DNA of 64,000 nt from positions 2,046,001 through 2,110,000 of the forward strand of contig OV121081.1 in assembly GCA_921293015.1 (NCBI GenBank). Reading direction: 5' to 3'. This stretch comes from Phorcus lineatus (Eukaryota > Mollusca > Gastropoda > Trochida > Trochidae). The notes below the pieces were generated by a model. The model was not told the origin of the DNA. It saw only the letters and a program-made list of their open reading frames with translations, and did no database searches. Shown one piece after another: positions 1 to 11,800 of the stretch (position 1 is the first letter of the stretch; every line of letters starts with the position of its first letter). A program made the translations under genes and the position numbers.

Positions 1-844
1 AAAAAAATCAAACTATTTCCACCTTATCCCAGTGAGAAATATTTTAAGGTAAAATGAAACAATACATAAAATCATTTGAATTGGCCTTGATTTGTTAAGC
101 AATAGGAATTGAAACATCAAGTTGGGCAATCAAATCGAAAATATCCAAATTGATCAATTAAGCTGCAATAGTTTTGGGAAAACATAACGAAATCAAATCG
201 AAATAAAATCGCCTACATATTTGACAAAAACATTATATTTTGAAGATGTAAAAATCAGTCCCACCAATGAACTCTGATTGTCATTAATATCTTTTAATGT
301 GACATATTTTACTTGTTTGCAAAAAATAAAATTTATACTTGAAGACATGACATTTTATCACCAGTCATTGATTAACTATTTTGACAAGATAATGTATAGT
401 TATGAAATGATGCCAAGAAAAAGCACATCAATCTATGTGTATAATCTGTATAATATTACAAATCTAATTTTTGAGAGAAAGATATATATAGATTTTATGC
501 CAGTTAATAATGTTAAAGTAAACATAGAGCCTTGATCTATTTATATTGTTAACAGTAGGCATATATTATCTCAATTTCTTTTTTTATTTCACTCCTACAA
601 CTGTTATGAAATATTCAAATAAATGCAAAATTCACCCTCTCAAATTAATATTCTTAGGAAATTTTATTTTCTAAAGACTTAGTATGCAATTATTTGCCTA
701 AATACTCACTCAAATTATATTTAAAAAATATGATAACCTACCTAATCAATGCCTTATTGGGGAATATAAAAATGCCAACAGGAAAGATCTTTAACTGGAA
801 TAACTTTTACTGTTGGCCGGCTGATGTCGGTATAATGTTCCATA
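1..844. other. AT-rich intergenic DNA, no feature seen
   Basis: No coding exon, RNA gene or clear repeat is visible. The open frames here are short, lack ATG starts or family motifs, and read as chance frames in AT-rich DNA. Confidence 0.6.
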
Positions 845-1095
845 TGTGCTACCTTATAATCATGTACCAATATTCCAATAACATACCGACAAGGCGTGTT
901 CTTTTAAACACGAAAAGGAGATTACATGTCTATTTAGTTTGATTTTCTATACTCAAATACATACAGCTTTCAGTTACATGTTTCATCTGTGCTACCTTAT
1001 AATCATGTACCAATATTCCAATAACATACCGATAAGGCGTATTCTCTTAAACACGAAAAGAAGATAACGCTCCCACTTCGTTTGATTTTCTATGA
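845..1095 (+). repeat. Two tandem copies of a ~140-bp dispersed repeat
   Basis: The segment starting TGTGCTACCTTATAATCATG at about 845 recurs at about 978 and again near 38715, in the same orientation. The full unit appears to run from TTTCAGTTACATG to TCAAATACATACAG, so the 5' pair is tandem and the 38.7-kb copy is single. No terminal inverted repeat or poly-A tail is visible, so the class is unknown. Confidence 0.75.
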
Positions 1096-2352
1096 GATGA
1101 GGTGAGGTGATATGGGGTTTGAAGAGCCACTCCGTGAGGATATATATGCAAAACTTAATCAATGGCGTCTTTTGATCGCGAAGTATCGACTGTTACCAAA
1201 AAGACACATTTTAAAGCTTATTTGATTTTTACAGTGACTATTTGAAGGTAGAACTCGCAATTATGATCGAAAACCGGACAGTGGCGCGCGTCAAATAGTC
1301 AAACGTAATTTTGGAGACTTATCTAAAACAGCCAGGAGGGCAGTTAGGAGTTGATAGTGTTTGTTAGGTTATATAAATAGTATACATGTATATTTGACGT
1401 GATTTCTACACTTCTGTGCATTTATAAGGCTGTTTTAGATGTTCATGTAAAAGCAGTATTTGTCATATGTCTTTTGCATATGAAAAATCAAGATGTTTTG
1501 ATTTTATATCACCACATATGACATTTAGGTTCAAATAAAAGGTAAATAATATGTTATGGAAATCACGGAGTGGATTTTAAACCCCGCTTTCAAGAGTATT
1601 TCACTTATAAAAAACACAGTTCGGCCGCCACTAATCTAACCCAGTTCGTCTCCCGGTTTGGGTCGCTACATTCGTCCGCCACAGTCAGGAATTGGAAAAA
1701 TCAGGTCAATTTCTTGAGAAGTAAAGTGAACAAAATCGATTGTTATATATTGTATTGACTTATTCACTTCATATTTTATTAACCTTCACTTTGTTTATTG
1801 ACTGCAAATACATAAACAAATTTATAACACCACCATTTTAACATCACAGGCCAACAATCGGACTTAGTTATATCAATCAATGTTTTCATCAACAATGTGT
1901 CAACACTGACAAGTGCTTGTCTTTGAGTGAAAGTGTCCGTTTTATATTGTTTCCATACTTTCTCCAGGGCGTCGTTGAACTTATTTTGGGCGTTTGCACT
2001 TTTGCATTTTTATTAACGCTTAACGGAATATTTCACAATAAATGGATTAACACTGTTACCCAATTGGTGTCATCTCAACGTAATTAGTAAAAACAACACG
2101 AGTAAGAATAGTTCAGTAATGAATGTTTTATTAAATCAAGCAAAACAACTTTCCATACTACCTCTTAATGAAGTCACTGCTTTCATAACACTTGAGCTCT
2201 GAAATATATGAAACAATTGTTTCTTATGGTTTTACATAATTCCTTTCACATAATGTTTTGGGAAAAAAGGTAACATAACACGCTCATATTTTATATAATC
2301 GACGGCCGGACTTGCTAGCGGCCAGGCTGGATTTACCGGCGACCGAAACGGA
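1096..2352. other. Intergenic DNA, nothing recognised
   Basis: No exon with splice signals, RNA gene or duplicated segment was recognised. A 62-codon frame at 1570-1758 has no family resemblance and no supporting context. Confidence 0.5.
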
Positions 2353-3700
2353 TAATATAAATATCCACAGAACAGGTGTAAGCCTTGACACAGAAAGGGT
2401 TTGTCTTGGTGAGATCCACAGAACATGTGTGAGCCTCGACACAGTTTACTTCCAGATGAGTGATCCACAGAACACGTGTAAGCAGACGATTTGTTTTAAA
2501 TTTTATATTATTTAGCCATGGCGATGACAATTAATGACAAAAGTTGGATATAAATGTTTACATCTGATATTTTCAAAATTAGCAATATATTCAATCGATA
2601 TTCTAATAATAAACACTAGGAAATTATTATGAACTTTTCATGATCATTGCGTCATGTGAATTGGAATTTGTTGTGTCATTTTCTTGCTAACTAATGAATA
2701 TCTTCATTTACATACATTGATGCTTAAGACTGAAAAGACCAAAAAATGTAACGACTAAAGAAATTGGATTTAATCCTTCCTCCCTTTGATGAACATACAA
2801 ATGATTCTCATTACAGTTGTTCTTTAAAATGTTAGCTTCCACAATTATGATATAAAGGCGTTAGGGAGATAATACTTGCAGTTTTTCATATTCCATAAAC
2901 AGCTGTAAGATGTGATACAATGTTGGTTCCTCTTGAATGGATCCATAACACAGGTGTAAGTGGTGAATCGTTATCGTTTCCATAGAACGGGTGTAAGCCT
3001 TGACACATAAAGGGTTTGTCTTGGTGAGATCCACAGAACAAGTGTAAGCCTTTACATAGTTCACTTCCTGATGAGTGATCCACAGAACGGATGTAAGCCA
3101 TGACACAGTTTGTATCCTGATGAGTGATCCACAGAACAGGTGAAAGCCTTGACACAGTTTATTTCTGATCCACAGAACAGGTGTAAGCCTTGATACAGTT
3201 TGCTTCCTGATGAGTGATCCACAGAACAGGTGTAAGCCTTGATACAGTTTGCTTCCCGATGAGTGATCCACAGAACAGGTGTAAGCTTTGACACAGTTTG
3301 CTTCCTGATGAGTGATCCACAGAACAGGTGTAAGCCTTGACACAGTTTGCTTCCTGATGAGTGATCCACAGAACACGTGTAAGCCTTAACACAGTTTATT
3401 TCTGATCCACAGAACAGGTGTAAGCCTTGACACAGTTTGCTTCCTGATGAGTGATCCACAGAACAGGTGTAAGCCTTGACACCGTTTATTTCTGATCCAC
3501 AGAACAGGTGTAAGCCTTGACATAGTTTACTTCCCGTTGAGTGATCCACAGAACAGGTGTAAGCCTTGACACCGTTTATTTCTGATCCACAGAACAGGTG
3601 TAAGCCTTGACACAGTTTGCTTCCTGATGAGTGATCCACAAAACAGGTGTAAGCCTTGACACAGTTTACTTCCAAATGAGTGATCCACAGAACAATATTA
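2353..3700. repeat. Minisatellite with 49-bp and 41-bp units, split by an insertion
   Basis: Units read GATCCACAGAACAGGTGTAA, GCCTTGACACAGTTTGCTTC, CTGATGAGT (49 bp). A shorter 41-bp form has lost part of the last third and ends TTTATTTCT. Long and short forms are interspersed from about 2977 to 3690. A few diverged units lie at 2360-2482, before an unrelated ~395-bp dispersed repeat. The sub-segment around 2390 (AAAGGGTTTGTCTTGGTGAG) recurs near 3005, so the array ends are themselves paralogous. Long minus-strand frames here follow from the repeat and are not genes. Confidence 0.9.
2482..2876 (+). repeat. Dispersed ~395-bp repeat inside the minisatellite
   Basis: From AGCAGACGATTTGTTTT to GGCGTTAGGGAGATAATAC this segment matches 40464-40857 with scattered substitutions and small gaps, in the same orientation. 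It lies between two blocks of the 49-bp minisatellite, as if inserted into it. No terminal inverted repeats are visible, so the mechanism is unclear. Confidence 0.8.
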
Positions 3701-6186
3701 GCCTTGAAAGAGTGGAATCCGTAGAGTGGAAGCAGTATTGATTCCATATATTTCATAATCTGTGGTTGCTCTTGTTTCCTTAAAACAGGTTCAAGTCGTG
3801 GAACTGTAATGGTCATTGTCATAGGATCCATTAACTACAAATGAAAATACAGGATAGGTTCATGTGGTACTTTGATACTTATAATAATAATGACGAGGAT
3901 ACTTATATTGCGCTGGACTCCACACGACAAAGGGGCATGCTCAAAGCGCCTCACACATTATTACCTTGGTGTAAGGAAAAACACTCCTTTTTAACAATCT
4001 CAACTCCTTAGGAGTATGCAACCAAGAAGCCGATTAAGCGCTTTTATGGTTAACATCACATTGTCATCACTTCCAAACCAGGTACCCAATTGTACTGCTG
4101 GGTGAACAGAGGCACAGAGGGACAGAGGGACAACACAAGTTTCACAACCCGTGTCTCAGTATGGGACAGGGAACCAACCTTCAAACTCTCAATTTATCCA
4201 TCAGGTAACTCACCCATTCGGCGAGCCACGCCCGATGTTGCTGAACTTCGATAGCGGTCAACTGAGCAATGCACAGGACCACGTGCAACCACACTATACA
4301 CTTGGCACTGCTATTTGTGAACATTGGTGAACATTTTTGGTTTCTGTTTTGTGACCCATCGAACAGTGAAATACGGACCCAATACATCCTGGACATATCC
4401 ACCGCTATTTTTAATCCATGGATCCAGTGTTGCTGATCTCCAGGGTGCCTGTCTCCAATTCCGTCATTGGGATCCATGGAAGCAAGGCACTTTGCACTTG
4501 TCAACAATTGCCTAATCCATTCCATTCAGGATGTGACACACAAGTTTGTCCTCTTTTTGTTTCAGTGTATGCAAGACACATTAATCCTCTGGATTGTTTG
4601 ATGATCTGTAGCTAGGAGTCAATCCCATATTTGCTTTTCTATCAAGTTGTAAATACTGTAGTATCGTTCTTTAGGGTTTGGCAGTACTTTGGAGCAGTTG
4701 GTGTGTAAATGTGTTCTTGTATTATCCCCGGCCAGAATGAAGTTGTTTGGGAATGACCTCTGCCTGTTTTTGGGTGTGGGCTGTGCTCTTCGGGACAAGA
4801 AGATACAAACATAAGGTCTAGCTCATTGAAACTTGGTATGTGGATCAATCATGTGACGTGGTGTATTTTGGAGTTTCAACTTCTTCAATTTTGGCTATTT
4901 CATTGGATTTCATCTTCTCTTTTCTTAGAACTTAAAATGTTGTTCCTGGACCAGAACTAAAACAAATGAGACCTAGCCCAACGAAACTTGAGATGTAGAA
5001 GAATAATTATGTAAATTTTCCTTGTGAAACTTGTTTGTATATTAAGCTAAATAATGATTTGTAGATATTCTTTTAATTCGTGTGATGGATTTGCCCTACA
5101 GAACGATATGCCCTACCGTTTAAGCACAAAGTTTGTCTGAATTCTTTGCCCTACCCTTAATTACCTCAATGCAAAGTGAATTGCCCTACATGGTAGTTTG
5201 TTTTTTTCTATAAACTTCTGATATGGTGACAGAAACGTTCATATTGAAATATCTTCTTTGTTTGGCAATCTGATGTTTTGAACAAAGGACAATAACAATG
5301 AATATCATCAACTTCGAGGACAATTTCTATGGTAAAGGATCCTGTTTATTCTGTTATGGCGAAATCTTGATATAGATTCTGATGTCTCTTGCTTGATAAT
5401 TTAAGAATCTTTGTCGAAATGTTGCCTCACATGTTCTCAATGTTGAATTATGTTGCTCATTGTCCTTCTAAGCACTGACCAGATCTGATATTGAACAGCT
5501 GTGTCCTTTCATCACGTTGACACTTTTTATGTCCGGCGCAAAGTTTCGTCCGTGGTTCGTAATTCCAAAATGCTTTCGTTTCCGGACCATATCTCCAAAA
5601 AACATTCAATATTTTTTTTATGAAACTTGGTATGTCGTTAGGTCTAGTGGTGGCGTGGTGCCTTTTGCCATTTTGGTTATTCTGCATTTGTTTTTTTCTG
5701 GTTTCCATGGAAACAATTTGAAATGTGTATATATAAATCCTTGGTTAAATGTTCACTTCAAGACAGGGCAAGGCTCATAAATAACCTCATGCTAACAAAA
5801 GTTTGATACTTTCAGCTCTGTGGCCTTCGTGAATTACTGTGTATAATCTCAGTCTGACAGTTTACTCAGTTAGCCAAAATCTAATCAGATTGCAGCTTGT
5901 TATGCTATCATTGAAGTTTACATTTTTTGAAACCAACTAGATAAGTTTGGTTAGTCCAGCAAGTAAAAATCATATTTACTAGCCCTGCATTTATAGTCTC
6001 CCCCTTTTATTTTTATTTCTACTGCAAGATTCATAACCTACAGATCAATTTCCCTTGCTGATACAACTTTCTGAAACTTAAAGGTTAAATCAGGAAGAAT
6101 TCACGGAAGTTTTTACTAATGGTTGATGAGAGGGCAGCATTCAAAGCAAGGAGTGTTGGTGGAATGCAGCAAGGCTTGAACCAGGC
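3701..6186. other. Intergenic DNA with diverged repeat-like sequence
   Basis: No coding exon was recognised. The stretch around 3880-4180 (GCTGGGTGAACAGAGGCACA and flanks) resembles, from memory, an abundant molluscan interspersed repeat; this is unverified. TGCCCTAC occurs four times between 5085 and 5190. The remainder shows no feature I can support. Confidence 0.4.
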
Positions 6187-6817
6187 AATGATGGTATGAG
6201 TTATGCCTTGCAGGGAATGATGGTATGAGTTATGCCTTGCAGGGAATGATGGTATGAGGTATGCCTTGCAGGGAATGATGGTATGGGTTATGCCTTGCAG
6301 GGAATGATGGTATGAGGTATGCCTTGCAGGGAATGATGGTATGAGGTATGCCTTGCAGGGAATGATGGTATGAGTTATGCCTTGCAGGGAATGATGGTAT
6401 GAGTTATGCCTTGCAGGGAATGATGGTATAGGTTATGCCTTGCAGGGAATGATGGTATGAGTTATGCCTTGCAGGGAATGATGGTATGGGTTATGCCTTG
6501 CAGGGAATGATGGTATGGGTTATGCCTTGCAGGGAATGATGGTATGGGTTATGCCTTGCAGGGAATGATGGTATGAGTTATGCCTTGCAGGGAATGATGG
6601 TATGAGTTATGCCTTGCAGGGAATGATGGTATGAGTTATGCCTTGCAGGGAATGATGGTATGAGGTATGCCTTGCAGGGAATGATGGTATGAGTTATGCC
6701 TTGCAGGGAATGATGGTATGGGTTATGCCTTGCAGGGAATGATGGTATGAGTTATGCCTTGCAGGGAATGATGGTATGGGTTATGCCTTGCAGGGAATGA
6801 TGGTATGAGTATAAGGA
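6187..6817. repeat. 29-bp minisatellite, about 21-22 copies
   Basis: The unit is GGGAATGATGGTATGAGTTA plus TGCCTTGCA (29 bp), repeated head to tail with almost no indels. Variation is concentrated in one small window (GAGTT, GAGGT, GGGTT, TAGGT). The homogeneity suggests recent expansion. It lies about 1.5 kb beyond the stop codon of the minus-strand zinc-finger gene. Confidence 0.95.
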
Positions 6818-8357
6818 TCTTTTTAGGGACCTGCTGTCGCTTTGGTATTTTCGATTATGATCTTGTTTCGTGTTTTGGGTTATGAAATCTGTTTGTTACC
6901 ATCACTGTCTCCAGATTAAATCTAGGGTTGTTAATGTTTTGTGAAACTACAAAAGTATCATTCTTTTAACACAACAGCAGTTGAAATCATTTCTGTGTTT
7001 AGAAAGGAACACATATATGCTGCATTTTCATTCTTCTTCCTATCAACACTTTACCTAGGATTTTGTCAAGTTCAAGTGATGATTTAGATCAATTGGTCAT
7101 TTAATAAGCTTTGTGATCCCGTTTTTGGGGTAAGGTAGTCATGTAATCTTAAGAAACGTCTTCAGAATGTTTTCCATGTGGTAAACCGACATCATGTTGA
7201 AATTCCTTTAATGTAATGACACATTTGCAGAAATCCACACAGGAGTCCAATATGTTGTAACAGTTATGATATACCGTGAAGGGTACAAGTATTTTTCGTT
7301 GTCCTCTTGCAAAATTCCACAAGGTTTTATTTCAATGATCATAATCATTCGAAACTTTAACTACCATCAAATCGGCCACTGATTAAGTTGACCTTGTATC
7401 TGTTTACATATGAAAACATTGATAGGGACTGAAATACCTAAGTATATTTAAGCACATGCTTGTACAGCCATCTTTGTTTCGACTCTTGATGTTATTTCTT
7501 TTGAAAATCTTAAACCAAAATGACAGTTTGGTAATGGTAATGTTTACAGTGCTGTTAAAAATGTCATGTTACAAAGTGTAAGGTTGTAGTTTATATATTT
7601 AAAAGCGGGTATTTCAATTTCAGATAAGAGTATTTTGACATAATTTATCTTAAAAGTTTTTTACATCAATTGTTACTGTAATTGTTGAAATGTCCTTCGA
7701 AACATCCAAAACAACCCAACGACTGCCTGTCATTAAAAAAATTGCACATTCAATACAGACTTTGTTTTATATACATCATTGGCATGCCTTCCATTTGACT
7801 GGATTTACTTGTTTCACCCACAAAAAGCAAAGAAATAATGGCATCACTACTTCTGTGACATTCTATGGCATTCTATAAGTTGATGTGATAAACAATAAGG
7901 GACATTTTTTATTGATTGCCAATTATATTAGAATATATGTCGAATGTCACTTTCACAGTAAAATATTAGTTAGAGAAAGACCACTGAAATAATTGTGTAA
8001 GCAAAGTATATCAGAAAGTGACAAAATCACTTTGTTTTTAAAACCTTCACTCTCAAAAATATGATATCGTTCACAGACTAAATTGGTGCTATTGGATTAT
8101 CAATTCTTCAGATTTTCATTTCATCAGATCATCATTTGGGCATTAAACTTGTACCCAGTGCCCGTTTGAGACTGATTATATACGTGTCATGTGACTAATA
8201 TGACATGCTAGTACTTCTTATGCCAGGTTGACAAAATTAATCAACACAAACCTTTGCAATGATTATCGCTTGAACATTTCTAATTTATAATATATTTCAC
8301 ATAACAAGCTCATGAATGACATCTTTATGAAAAAATTTTAAAAGGCCAAGTTATTCA
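6818..8357. other. Region 3' of the zinc-finger gene
   Basis: On the minus strand this follows the zinc-finger stop codon and probably holds its 3' UTR. A minus-strand AATAAA is present near 7907. No other gene or repeat was recognised. Confidence 0.4.
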
Positions 8358-8836
8358 TTATTTCCCTTTTTTCTTCTGAAGCATAATTATTTTCATTTGT
8401 TTTTTGACCTCATGGTCAGTTTGAACTATGACCTCATGACCCTCGTGAACCTGTTGTTCATGGTACCTGACCTTCCCCAATACGTTCGACCCGAAGTCGC
8501 AGTAGACACACAGATAGGGCTTGTAGCCCTTGAACCAGTGTTGCGTCCTGATATGTTTGTCCAGGGTTCCGCGGCATCTACACGAGAAGTTACACTCAGG
8601 ACAAGAGTTAGACTTGTTGATTGCGTGGACCTGTTTGTGGAGAGTCAGCTCATAGTTGGACATGAAGCTTTTGCTGCACACCTCACACGAGGTGATTCGC
8701 ACAGTGGAGTGTGCCCTGTCCATGTGTCGTTTCATGATGGGTGCACTCACACAGGAAAAGCTGGAACACTTGTCGCAGTGTAGGATGGGTCTTGAGTCAA
8801 AACTGGCCTTGATTCCATGCTTGTGGTACATGTGAT
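8358..8836 (-). CDS. BTB-ZF gene, terminal exon (last four zinc fingers)
   Basis: Begins after acceptor CCCTTTACAG and ends at TAA (8358-8360). Fingers start CDKCSSFSC, CEVCSKSFMS, CPECNFSCRC and CVYCDFGSNV, followed by a basic tail ending LQKKKGK. Confidence 0.9.
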
Positions 8837-11800
8837 CTGTAAAGGGATTGTTAGGTTTATAGATTACTTACAGCTGCATTTAAGGTTTGGAGTAGTTCTT
8901 CAACCTTTTTGAAATAAGATCAATCACATTTAATTTTTTCTACACAACTTTAGACCGCAATTTTAGATCAATAGTTGATAGCTGGAAGAGACATCAGACA
9001 AATTAGATAGCTTGTTACATCACCCTTGATGCAGTTCAAAAACAAACCTCAAAGTGGCAAACACTGTTGTGTCAGGTGATTATCAGTGTGGAGAACCTCT
9101 GGGTTATTTCCATCCTGTCTCAGGGTAAGACGTATAGCTGATGCTTCAATCTTCTTACCCTGGGTGTAAACCCCGCTATAAACTTCGCACCGTGACCTAT
9201 GATTGAGCCAATCAAATACTTTTATCACTGTGGTTTGCGATAAAATTTCAACCAACCAAAGAGAGCCTCTCAAACTGCGGTTGACTTTCACTTTTCCGCT
9301 AAATGGAGACGTCCATAGATAAACAAACTGAAATCGAAATGGTGATAATGTCCGAGTCCAATTTTGCGATTTAATTTAGTTCATTGCAGCAAATCATACG
9401 TGTATCCCCATGAGATTATATTCGCAATTCATTAAAATATTTACAATAAATTTTAGATGATTCAGTTTTGAGGAATCAGTTTGATTTTCGAAAGGATGGG
9501 CGCCGCCTTTGTTATATTACTGACTCCCCTTTCAAGTGCTGTCATTGGTTGACTATTTTTAGAAAGTTTGCTTAATCATAGGTCACGGCGCGAAATTTTA
9601 GTGGGGTTTACACCCAGGGTAAGATGAGTGGAGCGTCAGCTATACATCTAATCCTAAGACAGGATGGGATATTTCCCGTCCACAGATGACTAGGACATAT
9701 GATAAGAGCGCTCAAGTGGAGTATGTCAATAAAATGAGCATTGATTGATTGATGAGTATTAATGAGATTGATAGAAATAAGATGCAGTGATTTTCCCCAA
9801 CAAAATTTGTCAAAAACAGCACTAACAACTATTTATATGGTTTATTGAAGTGGTAGCCTTTCAAACAGCAAATCTTGAATTACCTGGCAACACAGCCATA
9901 CCAACGTTGTTTTATTCAAACAACAGACACAAACTATGCCGTTTGAAATGTCCTCAACAGAAAAATTAAGGAAGGGTATATTCAATTATTATTTCCTCAT
10001 CACCAAGAAGTCCATCGAGGCCATGTGAGAAATTACAAGGATTTAAATTGTTTCGTGAGGAACGATAAATATTTAAAAATAGTACTTTTGAGAATTACTA
10101 TAATTGTGCCTTAAGGAATTGGCATATCTGAAATAGGATCCCAGTTGTCTCAAACTTTTACAAAATCAAGAAAGAGAAAATAATTCAAACTTTAAGGATG
10201 GGTCAAGCAAAACCAGAGTTACTTCATATCCTGCTCTCTTCACGCCTTCTAGGACATTTCTAAACCTGCCTGATTAAAGGAGCTCCACTTACTACTATGT
10301 TTAGCACTTACTTGCAAGACTCCTCTTTGAGAATGTGTGGAAGGTGGAGCAGAGCTCGCAGGTGACCAGGCCCTCTTGATGGTGCTGAGTCTTAGTGTGC
10401 CTGGACATACCCTGTCTTGTGCTGAACGACACACCGCACACCTGACACAGAAATCTCTGATCCTCGTGCGTCTCCTTGACATGCTTCTTCAGACCCCTGT
10501 TGAAGAGTTTACATATTACAGGTATGATTACACTCTCAAACCACTGACTACATTGGGAAAGCTTATTTCATATACACAGGATTGGCTCACTTTGTAGGGG
10601 ATTTTCCTTCCAGGTTGCAGTATAAACCTTACTTAGCTGATAATGTTTCTCTCTCATGCTTCTTTGCCATTCAACATTTGGTGAGAGATTTTTCTACTCT
10701 TAAGATGCTTATTTTTCTGAAGACATATATAAAATGAGAGGTGAAAATGGCACCAGAAGGTGGTCTGGGATGGCAATTTCATGCAAGAAATAAGGTTGAT
10801 TATATGTAGAGGGAATGAGTCCACTTAAAGGCACTAGTGCATTAAATTGGCTATTTTTAGGTTTAGGAGGACTTATGCATTCACATAAGCTTTCTATCGA
10901 TACAATGAAATACTTAAAATTCTTTACAATTGACCTGCAATCAACAATTTAAAAAATTTAGACAGCTGCTGTCGGCTTGGACATACAAAAAAATCTATGG
11001 TTAGCTGTGCACAAAACGGATAAATTAAAGACAGTTGAACGCAGCTGTACTAGTGTTATGTGCAGCTGTTGAATTTACCTAAACTCTGAACTGAGAACAA
11101 AGAATGAATTATGTTTTATGAAACCAAAGTTGTAAATAAACCGATTTTATAACACAGCATTAGCATTGCAATTCGATTGACCAAAGCGAGTGCCGTTTCC
11201 GCTTTTTTGGTTATAAGCAAACGCTTAATATTTCCAATATTGTAGTTCCTGGGGGGTCGACCACAGTAGGAGAGCACTTACTGTTTGAAGAGTACTTACT
11301 GTTTGTAGAGCACTTACTGTTTGAAGAGCACTTACTGTTTGGACCTGTGGGGCCGCCCACAGTAGGAGAGCACTTACTGTTTGTAGAGCACTTACTGTTT
11401 GAAGAGCACTTACTGTTTGGACCTGTGGGGCCGACCACAGTAGAAGAGCACTTACTGTTTGAAGAGCACTTACTGTTTGGACCTGTGGGGCCGACCACAG
11501 TAGGAGCAGATGAAGGGGAAGGTGACCCTGTGACACGAGACCTTGTGCTGGTTGAGCAGCTTTTCAGACCATGTGCGCATGTCACACCCGTCCATGCTGC
11601 ACTCATGCACCTGCAACAAGCAAACAAAGTACTGTTCATAATGTTGGATCTCATTTACCTTTGTCATAATCATTCATGCTGCACTCATGCATGATATGCT
11701 GCAAGGTTGCAAAATACAGTAATGGTAATGGTTTCTGATTGAATATCCCTTTACTTACAGGCTGGTCCAAAGCTTCAGGAGGCATTGGGAGAGGAATGTA

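Noticed and set aside
3061..3831. Minus-strand open frame of 256 codons
   Set aside because: It is the 49/41-bp minisatellite read through. The peptide is the repeat itself, overlapping frames are equally open, and there are no codon or family signals.
6187..6817. CRISPR-like array
   Set aside because: Units are contiguous 29-bp repeats without unique spacers, in a eukaryotic genome.
8397..8783. Plus-strand frame of 128 codons
   Set aside because: Antisense shadow of the terminal zinc-finger exon.
11211..11654. Minus-strand frame of 147 codons with an NSKCSS/VGPTGP repeat peptide
   Set aside because: Off-frame reading of exon 4 and the donor array. The zinc-finger frame, validated by splicing, is different.
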